A DNA stretch of 64,000 nt, taken from NCBI GenBank assembly GCA_963839645.1, contig CAWIVZ010000009.1, positions 186,001 to 250,000 on the forward strand, in the 5' to 3' direction. Below the pieces are notes generated by a model, which ran no database searches, was not told where the DNA came from, and worked only from the letters and a program-made list of their open reading frames with translations. Source of the stretch: PALSA-911 sp963839645 (GTDB taxonomy: Bacteria > Pseudomonadota > Alphaproteobacteria > Acetobacterales > Acetobacteraceae). The position numbers and the translations under genes were made by a program. Every line of letters starts with the position of its first letter. Position 1 is the first letter of the stretch. Shown here in pieces: positions 9,340 to 18,374 of this stretch.

Positions 9340-10444
9340 GTGAAGATCGACCATGTCTCGCTGACCATCTTCACCTGGGACGGTATTCCCGCGACGCGGT
9401 ATCATCAGGGTTCGTTTGCGGCGCGCGGACAGCAATCTGGGTCTGCTGCGCATCCGCACCGATACCGGGATCGAGGGCAACGCGTTCCTGGGATCGGCCG
9501 CCAATCCTGGCTCGATGGACGGGCCGCAGCTGATCCGGTCGCTGAAGCCGATGCTGATGGGCAAGGACCCGCTGGCACGGGAGGCCATTCACCAAAGCAT
9601 GCGGCTGGTCTCGCGCAATGTTTCCTACCGCACCATCGGCGCGGTGGACGTGGCGTTGTGGGACATCGCCGGCAAGGCGGCGGGGCTGCCGGTGCACGCG
9701 CTGATGGGGACGTTTCGCACGTCCATCCCGGCCTATGCGAGTTCGGAGGTGCTGCCATCGCAGGCCTATGCGCCGCAGGCGGTGGAGTTCAAGGAAGCCG
9801 GCTGGGCCGCCTACAAGATCCATCCGCCGCGCGATCCGGATACCGACATCAAGGTGTGCGAGGACGTGCGCCGGGCGGTGGGCGACGATTATACGCTGAT
9901 GCTGGATTCCACATGGTCCTATACCTATCCCGATGCCCTGCGGGTCGGGAAGGTGGTGGAGCGGCTGGGCTACAAGTGGTACGAGGACCCGCTGGCCGAT
10001 GAGGACATTTACAATTACATCAGCCTGAAACAGAAGCTCGATATCCCGATCATGGCCACCGAGTATCCGGCCGGTGGGCTGGACACCTACGCCGTGTGGA
10101 TCACCGAGCGTGCCACCGACTATCTGCGCGGGGATATTCCGAACAAGGGCGGTCTGACCACCATGCTGAAGACCGCGCATCTGGCCGAGGCGTTCGGCAT
10201 GAATTACGAAATCCATCACAGCGGCAATTCGGCGAATAATTTCGCCAATCTGCATCTGGCGATGGCGCTGAAGAACACGACCTATTTCGAGGTCCTGCTG
10301 CCCGACGGGGCGCATCGCTATGGGCTGGAACAGGAACTGCGGATCGACAAGCACGGTCTGCTGCACGCGCCGAGCGCACCCGGCATCGGCGCGCCGATCG
10401 ACTTCGCGCTGATCCAGGCCAAGACCGAGACCGTGCTGGAGTAA
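9340..10444 (+). pseudogene. Mandelate racemase/muconate lactonizing enzyme family (enolase superfamily), +1 frameshift
   Basis: Enolase-superfamily dehydratase or racemase acting on a carboxylate substrate. The GTG start at 9340 has GGGAGGG just upstream and gives MKIDHVSLTIFTWDG. Frame is lost near 9418-9430 in a run of GCGGCGCGCGG. Removing one G gives the continuous reading FAARDSNLGLLRIRTDTG. The C-terminal part shows AAYKIHPP (general-base Lys region), the metal ligands in LMLDSTWSY, WYEDPL and MATEYP, and the late EIHHSGNSANNFANLH. Corrected length is 367 residues. Substrate is unassigned; sugar-acid dehydratase is possible. Confidence 0.88.
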
Positions 10445-10445
10445 G

Positions 10446-12126
10446 CTACGCGTCGATCCCGGCGATCTCGCCAACCGTGATTGGCTTCAGGGGCGGGCGG
10501 ATGCGGAAATAGCCGATCTCGTCCATGCCGACGCCCCGCGCCTGGGCCAGAATGGCCGAGACGGTGGGGCCGCAGAGGCGGCCCTGGCAGGGCCCCATGC
10601 CGGTGCGAAGGAAGCTCTTGGCCTGGTTGGGGCCCTGACAGCCCTCGCGGGCGACTTCACGCAGGGCGCCGGCGGTGATTTCCTCGCAGCGGCAGACCAG
10701 CACGTCATCGGCAGGCGTCAGGATCGCCTGGGGCGGGGCGTAGAGTTGATCCAGGAAGTCGCGGACTGCCAGATGCGCCTTGCGGGCACGCAGATCGGCG
10801 GCGGCCAGGGTGTCGCGCTCGGCGGCGCCGATGCGGCCGAGGCGGCGCAGGGCCTCGAACGCGGCGAGGTGGCCGGCATGTTCGGCCGCGACGGCACCGC
10901 CGATGCCGGCACCGTCGCCGGCGATCAGGATGCCGGGCACGGAACTGTTGCCCCAGGGATCGACATCGGGCGTGAAGCAGCTCTGCCGGTCGTTCCAGGT
11001 GAAAGTGCAGCCGATCGAGCGGGCCATTTGCTGGGCGGGGATGACGCCCTCATGCAGGGCGACGATGCCGGCATCGATATGCCGCTTCTCGCCATCGGCC
11101 AGAAAGGAGACGCCGGCGGCGCGGTCCGTGCCTTCGATGTGGATGCCGGTGACGCGGCGGTGCAGGGTTATCCCGCCACGGCGCAGGGCGCGCTTCAGCG
11201 CCAGGCCCTTCAACAGATAGCGCCAGCCGTGGCCCTGCATTGCCGCGGGCAATCGTTTCAGGGCGGCGATTTCATTGGCGCGGGAGGTGGTGTCCAGGAT
11301 CGCCGCGGGGGGCGTGCCGATATTGAGGCATTGCTCGGCCAGCAGATAGAGCAGCGGGCCGGAACCGGCGAGGACAAACGCGACGTCCGGCACCATCGCC
11401 GCGGATTTCAGCAAGGTCTGCAACGCGCCGACTGTCATCACGCCGGGCAGGGTCCAGCCGGGCACCGGCACCGGGCGCTCCATCGCGCCGGTGGCGACGA
11501 TCACCTGGCCAGCCTGCATGCGGGTGGAGGTGCCTTCGGTGCTGACCCAGACGTCGCGGTCCGGCGTCACCTGCCAGACGAGGCTGGCGGGGCAGTAGGT
11601 CGGCGGTGCTGCGGCGGAAGCGATCGGCCAGCGCGCTGCCGCGGGCATAGTCGGCACCGAGCGCGGCTCGAAGGGACGGCCGGTCCGCATTTGGCTCGAT
11701 GCCGCGATAGATCTGTCCACCAAGGCCGGGGTTCTCGTCGAACAGGATGACGCTGGTACCCTGTTCGGCCAGGGTGCTGGCGGCGGCGAGGCCGGCCGGG
11801 CCGGCGCCGATGACCACGACGTCCCAGATATCCCTCATAACAGGTTTCGGGCGCCGTTTTGGCCGCGCACGACGCATGCCGTCGCGGACCGGGGTCAGGC
11901 AGGCCTGACGGTTGCCGACACCATCGATCTCGACCAGGCAGTCGAAGCACACGCCCATCATGCAATAGGGCGCACGCGGCGCGCCGGAAACCGGCGTTTC
12001 CCGGATGGCGCCGATGCCTGCGGCGAGCAGGGCGGCGGCGACGCTGTCGCCGTGGCGGGCGACGACCTCCCTGCCGTTGAAACGAAAACGGACATCTCCG
12101 GCATCGGCGTCAAGACGGCGAAACAT
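10446..12126 (-). pseudogene. FAD-dependent amine/opine-type dehydrogenase subunit, HcnA-HcnB-like fusion, +1 frameshift
   Basis: The corrected protein is about 559 residues. The N-terminal 2Fe-2S domain (CMMGVCFDCLVEIDG, HcnA-like) is fused to a FAD domain (VVVIGAGPAGLAAASTLAEQG shortened here to its GxGxxG core) and a C-terminal cysteine-rich domain with CRCEEITAGALREV and CQGRLC, which binds another cluster in this family. Relatives are the A subunits of opine oxidase, octopine/nopaline oxidase, hydrogen-cyanide synthase and proline dehydrogenase complexes. Frame breaks at 11598-11599; removing one base gives STADYCPASLVWQVTPD. Its start overlaps the end of the upstream FAD oxidase gene by 17 bp, consistent with a heteromeric complex. 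Confidence 0.87.
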
Positions 12127-13220
12127 CGAAGCGCCTGCTGGACAATGTGGAGATATGCGCCGGCAGCGCACCCGCCAGAATTGCCGGGGCCAAAGCCAGC
12201 GCATGCGCGCCGGCGAGCGTCACGCCGCTGTGGCAGGTCGCGGAGAAGGCGCCTGGGTATCGTTCCGACTGGTCGTAGATCGGAAACCCGTCCGGTGTCA
12301 TGACCCGCAGACCGGCCCAGACCCGCACGATCGAGGCATCGGACAGGGCCGGAAAGGTACCGCTTGGCCCGCGCCGCGATCGCCTGCATCACCTCCGGCG
12401 TGGTGGAGGCGTCGAAGCCGGCATCTTCCTGGCTGTCGCCCAACATCACCGAGCCCTCGTTGGTCTGGCGCATCTTGTGGGTGGCGTAGTCCAGCAGCGG
12501 ACGCAGCCGTTCAGTGACGAGGATCTGGCCGCGCTCGGGGTGCACCGGCATCGACAGGTCGACCATGGGCGCCAGATCGCGCGACCCGAGGCCGGCGGCG
12601 ATCACGAGTTTGCCGGACAGGAACCGTTCCTCGCCGCAATGCACGGTGAAACTGTTGGGCTGGGGGTCGATGCCAGTGACTTTCCGGTTCGGCAGATAGG
12701 CCCCTCCCCGGTTCAGCAACGCGGCATGGGTGGCACGCAGCAGGCGCAGGGAATTGGCCTGGCCGTCGATCGGGCAGAACGCCGCGCCGACAACGGCGTC
12801 GCCGATGCCCGGCACCATGGCGCGAACCTCCTCCCGTCCGATAATGCGGGTGCCGATGTCGCCGCTTTCGTTGTGCATGCGCTGAACCATCGCGGCGCGG
12901 TCTTCCAGTTCCTCGTCGCTGAGGCAGAAATGCAGGCCGCCGGGCTGTTGCAGCGCCACGTCCACACCCGTGGCGGCGGCCAGTGCCGCGGCGAGGCCTG
13001 GCCAGAGTTGCGCGGATTGCTGGGTCCAATGGGCATAATCCGGCATTCCCGCACCTTTGCCCTGCACCCAGACCAGGCCGAAATTGCCGCGCGAGGCGCG
13101 GTAGGCGACGTCGCCCTCATCGAGCAGCGCCACCCTGGCGCCCTGTTGCGCGGCGCCCCAGGCGATGGCGCCGCCAACGAGGCCGCCACCGATGACGGTA
13201 AGGTCGTAGACACTGCTCAT
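12110..13220 (-). pseudogene. FAD-dependent D-amino-acid-oxidase family dehydrogenase, catalytic subunit, +1 frameshift
   Basis: A DAO-fold flavoprotein with the N-terminal dinucleotide motif VIGGGLVGGAIAWG and the late conserved WAGLRVMTPDGFPIYD and CHSGVTLAGAHA segments. Such proteins oxidise amino acids or opines and pass electrons to a partner such as the HcnA-HcnB fusion encoded directly downstream. Translation shifts at 12356-12357; removing one base restores KRYFPALSDASIVRVWAG. Corrected length is about 369 residues. The gene starts 82 bp from the divergent CoA-transferase start, so the two probably share a promoter region. Confidence 0.87.
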
Positions 13221-13302
13221 CCCGTTCGTGCTCGCTGATCCATCGCCCTCTCGCGCTGCGGCGCGCACCACTATAGCCTCGACGAAAACGGAGGATACCA
13301 GG

Positions 13303-14408
13303 ATGCGACCCTATGAAGGCCTGAAAGTGCTCGACCTCAGCCAGGGGATCGCCGGCCCGCATGCCGGCATGCTGCTGGCGCTGCATGGCGCGGACGTCGT
13401 GAAGGTGGAGCCGCCGGAGGGTGACTGGTCGCGCGGGCTCGGCCAGAACTGGGATGGCGTATCGATCATCTGCGCCACTTATAACCGCGGCAAGCGCAGC
13501 ATCGGTACTGGATCTGAAGAACCCGGCGGATCATGCCCGCGCGGTGGAGATGGCGCGCAAGGCCGATGTGGTGCTGGAGAGTTTCCGGCCGGGCGTGGTG
13601 GGCCGGCTTGGCCTGGCCTATGCCGATGTGCAGAAGATCAATCCCGACGTGATCTACCTATCCGTTTCCGGCTTTGGGCAGACCGGGCCGTATTCCGAGC
13701 GGCCGTGCACCGACAGCGTGGCGCAGGCCTATGCCGGGCTGGCGGCGTCCAATGTCGGGGCGGACGGTATTCCGCACCGGATCGGCGTGTTCGTGTGCGA
13801 CGTGATCACCGGGCTGTACGGCTTTTCCGCCATCCAGGCGGCGCTGGCCGGGCGGGCGGCGAATGGCGGGCAGTATATCGATATCGACCTGACCCACGGC
13901 ACCGCGGCGCTGCTGTCGATCCAGATCGCCGGCTCGGTGGCCGCCGGTGGCACGGTCGGCGCCGGTGAACGTTCCAGCCGGCACCTACAGGACCGGCGAT
14001 GGCTGGCTGGGACTGACCTTCGTGCGCGAGGCGCAGTACGTGACGATGTGCGAGGCGATCGGCCGGCCGGACCTGGCGGCCGATTTGCGCTACCAGACCT
14101 TTGCCAGCCGGGCGCAGAACCAGGAAGCCTTGTTAGGCGAACTGCGCGCGGTGTTCGCGGCCCAGCCCACCACGCATTGGACCGCGATCCTGCAGGCGAA
14201 GGGGTTGCTGGCAGACCGGATCAACACGCCGCTGGAACTGGTGTCCGATCCGCATATGCAGGCGCGCGGCTCCATCGTTGCCCACCCGCAGCCGGGTATG
14301 GGTAGCATCACCCTGCCGCTGACGCCGGGTGTGCGGACCGATGCCGATCTGGCGCCGGCGCCGCTGCTGGGCCAGCACAGCGCGGAGGTGGCGGCGAACC
14401 CTTGGTAG
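13303..14408 (+). pseudogene. Family III CoA-transferase (CaiB/BaiF), two +1 frameshifts
   Basis: Enzymes of this family move CoA between carboxylic acids through an aspartyl-CoA thioester intermediate. The N-terminus MRPYEGLKVLDLSQGIAGP, followed by ADVVKVEPPEGD, is diagnostic. CTDSVAQAYAG carries the probable catalytic Asp. Frame is lost at 13504-13505; removing one G gives KRSIVLDLKNPADHARAVE. It is lost again at 13964-13965; removing one G gives VGAVNVPAGTYRTGDGWLGL. With both corrections it is 367 residues, slightly short but complete. Acceptor and donor are unknown; a catabolic dicarboxylate or carnitine-like role fits the setting. Confidence 0.9.
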
Positions 14409-14412
14409 CGGT

Positions 14413-15297
14413 TCAGCCGGTTTCCATCGGCAGCGACGGGTCCACGGCCCATTCGGACATCGATGCGTCGTACAGCGCCACATTCTCGTGGCCGAGCATG
14501 ACCAGCGCCAGGGCATCCGCGCTGGCCGCGATGCCGCCGCCGCAATAGGTGATGACCCGCTTGTCCAGCGCCCCCACCGCGGCAAAGCGCTTGCGCAGTT
14601 CGGCCGGCGGCAGGAAGGCGTTGGTTTCGGGATCCAGCAGATGCGCCGCCGGCAGATTGACGCTGCCCTTGATGCGGCCCGGCCGGCCATAGGCATTGCC
14701 GCCGGTGCCGGCGTGCTGCGCCGGTTGCAGCGCGTTCAGGGTGCAGACCGAACCATCGCCGATGGCCGCCAGAACTTCCTCCTTGCCGACCATCAGGTCG
14801 CGCTTGCCACGCTGGGGGAAAACGGCGGGCGGACGGGGGTTGGCAGGGCCGGTTGCGGCCGCCCTGCCCTCCCGGCTCCATTTCTGCCAACCGCCATTCA
14901 GGACGGCGGCGTTGTCATGGCCGAAGATGCGCAGCATCCACCACACGCGGCTGGCCCACCACACATTCGCCGTGCTGTAGGTGACCACCTTGGTGTCCGC
15001 GCCGACGCCGAACCGGCCCATCGCCGCGGCGAAGTATTCCGCCGATGGCAGCATGAAGCGGAGTTTGGTGTTCGGGTCCGACAGATCGGCCTGCAGGTCC
15101 AGGAACTGTGCGCCGGGGATATGCCCCTTCTCGAAATCCGCGCGGCCGGGAACCACGTCGTAGGTGATCTTCGGGTTCGGGATCAGATGGACCGTGCAGT
15201 CCAGCACGACCACTTTCGGGTCGGTCAGATGCTGCGCCAGCCAATCGGTTTCCACCAGAAATTCCGGATGAACGAAGCCGTCCGTGGTTGTGCTCAT
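14413..15297 (-). CDS. Thiosulfate/3-mercaptopyruvate sulfurtransferase (tandem rhodanese)
   Basis: This 294-residue protein has two rhodanese domains. The first has TYSTANVWWASRVWW, with no cysteine at the active-loop position, as is usual for the structural repeat. The second has ITYCGGGIAASADAL with the sulfur-carrying Cys. The domain order and length match the SseA/TST family, which transfers sulfane sulfur to cyanide or thiols. The stop is 4 bp from the end of the convergent CoA-transferase gene. The CGGGIA loop is closer to thiosulfate than to mercaptopyruvate enzymes, but this is not decisive. Confidence 0.93.
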   Translation of the reverse strand: MSTTTDGFVHPEFLVETDWLAQHLTDPKVVVLDCTVHLIPNPKITYDVVPGRADFEKGHIPGAQFLDLQADLSDPNTKLRFMLPSAEYFAAAMGRFGVGADTKVVTYSTANVWWASRVWWMLRIFGHDNAAVLNGGWQKWSREGRAAATGPANPRPPAVFPQRGKRDLMVGKEEVLAAIGDGSVCTLNALQPAQHAGTGGNAYGRPGRIKGSVNLPAAHLLDPETNAFLPPAELRKRFAAVGALDKRVITYCGGGIAASADALALVMLGHENVALYDASMSEWAVDPSLPMETG

Positions 15298-15441
15298 GGC
15301 GCTTTTCCCTGCTTTGCTTCCGCGGATATTGCCTTGAACAGGCTCGCGAGGCCAGACCTGCCATGCCCTGGCGTATGCCGACGCGTCACCGGCACCGTGT
15401 TATTTCTCTACGTCAATCACCACGAATCAAGGAGCGTCCGT

Positions 15442-16671
15442 ATGACACTGACCCGCAGAGGCGTCCTGACCGCCGCAAGCATCGCAACCGCGCTGCCGTT
15501 CGCGCGCGCCCGCGCGCAATCCCAAACCATCCGTATCGGCGTGCTGAACGACCAGTCCGGCCAGTACCGCGACGATGGCGGGCCGACCGGCGTGATCTGC
15601 GCGCGCCAGGCGCTGGTGGATTTCGGCGTTTCCGGCAAGGGCCTGAACGTCGAGATCATCGCCGCCGACCACCAGAACAAGCCCGATATCGGCGCCACCA
15701 TTGCCCGGCAGTGGTTCGACCGCGACGGGGTGGACGCGATCGTCGATGTTCCCACCTCCTCGGTCGGCCTGGCGGTCAGCTCGATCTGCCGGGAGAAGAA
15801 CAAGGTGATGCTGAATTCCGGCACCGGGACCTCGGACCTGACGGGCGTGCAGTGCAGCCCGAACACGGTCCACTGGACCTACGACACCTACATGCTGGCC
15901 AAATCCACCGCCGGCAACACGGTGAAGGAGGGCGGCGACACCTGGTTCTTCATCACCGCGGATTATGCGTTCGGCCAGACGTTGCAGCGCGATGCGACAA
16001 AGATCATCGAAGCCGCCGGCGGCAAGGTGGTCGGCAGCATCGCCTACCCCTTCCCCGAAACCACCGATTTCTCGGCGCTGCTGGTCCGCGCCCAGGCTTC
16101 CGGCGCCAAGGTGCTCGGCCTGGCGAATGCCGGCGGGGACACCCATAACTGCATCAAGCAGGCGCAGGAATTCGGCGTCAGCCAGAACATGAAGATCGCC
16201 GCGCTGCTGATGCAGAGCACGGTGGTGCATGCGCTCGGCCTGGAGGAGGCGCAGGGCCTGCGCTATTCGGAGTCTTATTACTGGGACCTGAACGATCGCA
16301 CCCGCGCCTTCAACGCGCGGATCAAGGACAAGACGCCGAACGGCATCTGGCCGAACATGACCCAGGTCGGCGACTACGCCGCCACGCTGCATTACCTGAA
16401 GGCGGTTGCCGACATGGGCGTAGCCGCCGCCAAGGCCGATGGCCGAGCGGTGGTGGACCGGATGAAGGCGATGCCGACCGACGACGATTGCTTCGGCAAG
16501 GGATACATCCGCGTGGACGGGCGGAAGATCCACCCGAGCTATCTGTTCGAGGCGAAAAAGCCCTCCGAAAGCAAGCAGCCCTGGGATGTGGCGAAGGTGA
16601 TCGCCACGACGCCAGCCGAGGAAGCCTTCCGGCCGCTGAACGAGGGCGGCTGCCCGTTGGTCAAGAGCTGA
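15442..16671 (+). CDS. Liv-type ABC transporter periplasmic substrate-binding protein (stand-alone)
   Basis: The 409-residue protein begins MTLTRRGVLTAASIATAL, a twin-arginine-like signal peptide ending near ARAQS, then IRIGVLNDQSGQYRDDGG, the opening of the Peripla_BP_6 fold used for branched-chain amino acids, amides and aromatic acids. It has a ribosome site (AAGGAGCG). No permease or ATPase genes are adjacent, so it may serve the Liv transporter encoded at 25-28.7 kb or one elsewhere. It differs clearly from the three paralogues at 19.5-23.3 kb. A long inverted repeat follows 9 bp after its stop. Confidence 0.92.
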   Translation: MTLTRRGVLTAASIATALPFARARAQSQTIRIGVLNDQSGQYRDDGGPTGVICARQALVDFGVSGKGLNVEIIAADHQNKPDIGATIARQWFDRDGVDAIVDVPTSSVGLAVSSICREKNKVMLNSGTGTSDLTGVQCSPNTVHWTYDTYMLAKSTAGNTVKEGGDTWFFITADYAFGQTLQRDATKIIEAAGGKVVGSIAYPFPETTDFSALLVRAQASGAKVLGLANAGGDTHNCIKQAQEFGVSQNMKIAALLMQSTVVHALGLEEAQGLRYSESYYWDLNDRTRAFNARIKDKTPNGIWPNMTQVGDYAATLHYLKAVADMGVAAAKADGRAVVDRMKAMPTDDDCFGKGYIRVDGRKIHPSYLFEAKKPSESKQPWDVAKVIATTPAEEAFRPLNEGGCPLVKS

Positions 16672-16680
16672 GCGGGCAGG

Positions 16681-16882
16681 AAGCAAAGGTTGGGGCTCTG
16701 CCCCAAACCCCGCAAGGGAACTCGTTCCCTTGACCCTTTTCCGTTTGGGTTGCTGGGAACAGGGCCGCGTCGCAGCCGTTCGACGGCTACGATGGTTGGG
16801 CCCTGTTTCCAGCAACCCAGTCGAAGGGGTGAAGGGGACGACTGTCCCCTTCCGGGGTCCGGGGCAGAGCCCCGACTTGCTT
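16681..16882. repeat. Long imperfect inverted repeat (about 200 bp) with GGGGCTCTGCCCC ends
   Basis: The outer left arm (16681-16766) is nearly the reverse complement of the right arm (about 16797-16882). Shared pieces from outside in are aagcaa, ggggctctgcccc, an accccg block, a gggaac/gttccc-like block, gggttgctgg and acagggcc. The centre holds a perfect small hairpin, agccgt-tcg-acggct at 16774-16788. Transcribed from either side it would fold into one rod-like stem. It sits between convergent genes (binding protein and epimerase-like), so it may end transcription in both directions. Similar GGGGCTCTGCCCC palindromes are, from memory, common in Acetobacteraceae. Confidence 0.85.
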
Positions 16883-16896
16883 TCTAACTGATCTGC

Positions 16897-17304
16897 TCAA
16901 TGGCCCGCCGGCAACTCCGCGAGCTCGATCAGGATGTTGCCGGTGGATTCCGGGTTGATGAACGCGATCCGGCTGCCGCCGTGGCCGGTTTTGGGGGTTT
17001 CATCCAGCAGCTTCACGCCCTTGGCGCGCAGTTCGTCGAGGGCGGCGTCGATGTCTTCCACCTCGAAGCAGATATGGAAGATGCTCTCACCCTTGTCTCG
17101 GATCCATTGCCGGATGCCGAATTCTTCCGTTTTTCCTTCGAGAAATTCCAGATAGGTTTCACCGACCGGGTACATGGACAGTTTGGCCGAGGGCAGGTCT
17201 TCCTCGTATTCCATTTTAAGGCCGAAGGCGTTCTCGAAGATGGCCATCGTCTTGTGCATTTCGGTGCAGGCGATGGCGATGTGCTCGATGCGCTTGATTT
17301 TCAT
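16897..17304 (-). CDS. VOC family protein, methylmalonyl-CoA epimerase-like
   Basis: This 135-residue single-chain glyoxalase-fold protein has the pattern of methylmalonyl-CoA epimerase: IEHIAIAC at the N-terminus (first metal His), YPVGETYLEFLEG, ESIFHICFEVEDIDAALDEL, a TGHGGSRIAFI segment and a terminal ILIELAE (last metal Glu). Length equals that of bacterial epimerases. It is 14 bp downstream of an SDR gene on the same strand. The epimerase reaction is inferred from motif layout; another VOC lyase or isomerase remains possible, since no methylmalonyl-CoA mutase is in the window. Confidence 0.8.
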   Translation of the reverse strand: MKIKRIEHIAIACTEMHKTMAIFENAFGLKMEYEEDLPSAKLSMYPVGETYLEFLEGKTEEFGIRQWIRDKGESIFHICFEVEDIDAALDELRAKGVKLLDETPKTGHGGSRIAFINPESTGNILIELAELPAGH

Positions 17305-17318
17305 CTCGTGGCTCCCGT

Positions 17319-18074
17319 TCAGGAAATCGTAACGCCGCTGTCGACCCGGAGGATGGAGCCGGTGGTGATCCGGCTTTCGTCCGAGGCCAGGTAGATCGCG
17401 GCGTAGGCGACATCCATCGGCTCGCCGAGGCCGAGCAGATGGCTTTCGCCGATCTTTTTCACCGCCGCATTGGCGGCCATCAATGCGATCACGCGCGGCG
17501 ACAGCGTGACGGACGGAGCGATGGCATTCACCCGCACCTTCTGCGGCGCATACGACACCGCGAGCGAGCGGGTGATCGAGGCGATACCGCCCTTGGCGGC
17601 AGTGTAGGCATCGCGGCCGGGAAAGCCCATCAGGGCAACGTTGGAGGCCATGTTGATCACCGAGCCGCCGCCCGCCTTGATGATTTCGGGAATGCCGAAG
17701 CGGCAGCCGAGGAAGGTGCCGAACAGATCGAGCTTGATGGCGCGCCAGAACTCCTCCAGCGGCACGTTGACCGCGGTATCGTCGACCTGGGTGGAACCAC
17801 CGGCGTTGTTGTACAGCACGTTGATCAGGCCGTATTTTTCCGTGGCCTTGGCGAGCACAGCCTGCCAGCTATCGGGTTCCGTCACGTCCATGTGCAGCGC
17901 GATGGCATCGCCGCCGGCGGCGATGGCCTGCTGGGCGGTTTCCTCGGCGCCGGCGAGGTTGATATCCGTGACGATCACCTTGGCGTTCTCGCGCGCGAAC
18001 AGCACCGAGGCGGCGCGCCCAATCCCCGATCCGCCGCCCGTGATGAAGGCAATTTTTCCATCCAGTCTTGCCAT
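17319..18074 (-). CDS. Short-chain dehydrogenase/reductase (glucose 1-dehydrogenase-like)
   Basis: The 251-residue NAD(P)-dependent oxidoreductase has the cofactor motif TGGGSGIG at residues 12-19, the NNAG motif, an active-site Ser in INMASN, and the YTAAK catalytic pair. VRVNAIAPS follows, as in classical SDRs. The ATG at 18074 begins the conserved MARLDGKIAFITGG; an upstream in-frame ATG at 18113 adds a non-conserved tail. It probably forms an operon with the epimerase-like gene downstream. Substrate is not evident. Confidence 0.9.
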   Translation of the reverse strand: MARLDGKIAFITGGGSGIGRAASVLFARENAKVIVTDINLAGAEETAQQAIAAGGDAIALHMDVTEPDSWQAVLAKATEKYGLINVLYNNAGGSTQVDDTAVNVPLEEFWRAIKLDLFGTFLGCRFGIPEIIKAGGGSVINMASNVALMGFPGRDAYTAAKGGIASITRSLAVSYAPQKVRVNAIAPSVTLSPRVIALMAANAAVKKIGESHLLGLGEPMDVAYAAIYLASDESRITTGSILRVDSGVTIS

Positions 18075-18374
18075 GCGTTTTCCCCTGCATTGGTTGGGAC
18101 GACTATGACGCACACGCCGGATTGGACAAGACGTGAGGGTGGAACGAGCCGCCGCGCCGGGCCCTGGCCTGGAACCGCCGCGATTAACGGCGAATTAACT
18201 TCTTGGATGGACACCGGAAGGAGCGCTCGGAGAGGGTCTGACCATGCAGATATTCACGCCCTCCAGACCATCGGGGGACGATCGGTTGATCCGGCGCGGC
18301 TTACGGCCACGATTTGCCCAAAGGCGCGTTCGCGGGGGCGGCGTCCGGCACTATCCAAACAATAGGCAACGAGA
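18075..18374. other. 300-bp intergenic region between divergent genes
   Basis: It separates the SDR gene from the sulfotransferase-like gene. I see no RNA gene, strong hairpin or conserved ORF. A 44-codon arginine-rich reading frame at 18244-18378 overlaps the next start codon by ATGA but has no recognisable content. The AT-richer block around 18180-18200 (gattaacggcgaattaac) is the likeliest place for divergent promoters. Confidence 0.5.

Noticed and set aside
12350..13510. Idea that the +1 sites mark a GGTAC or GTAC modification motif read wrongly by the sequencer
   Set aside because: Several sites are next to GTAC, but other GTAC copies (for example in msrA near 474 and in the FAH gene near 3655) are read correctly, and some indels lie in unrelated contexts.
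15442..16671. Assigning a specific ligand to the stand-alone Liv-type binding protein
   Set aside because: Family opening alone does not identify the ligand, and no transporter partner genes are adjacent.
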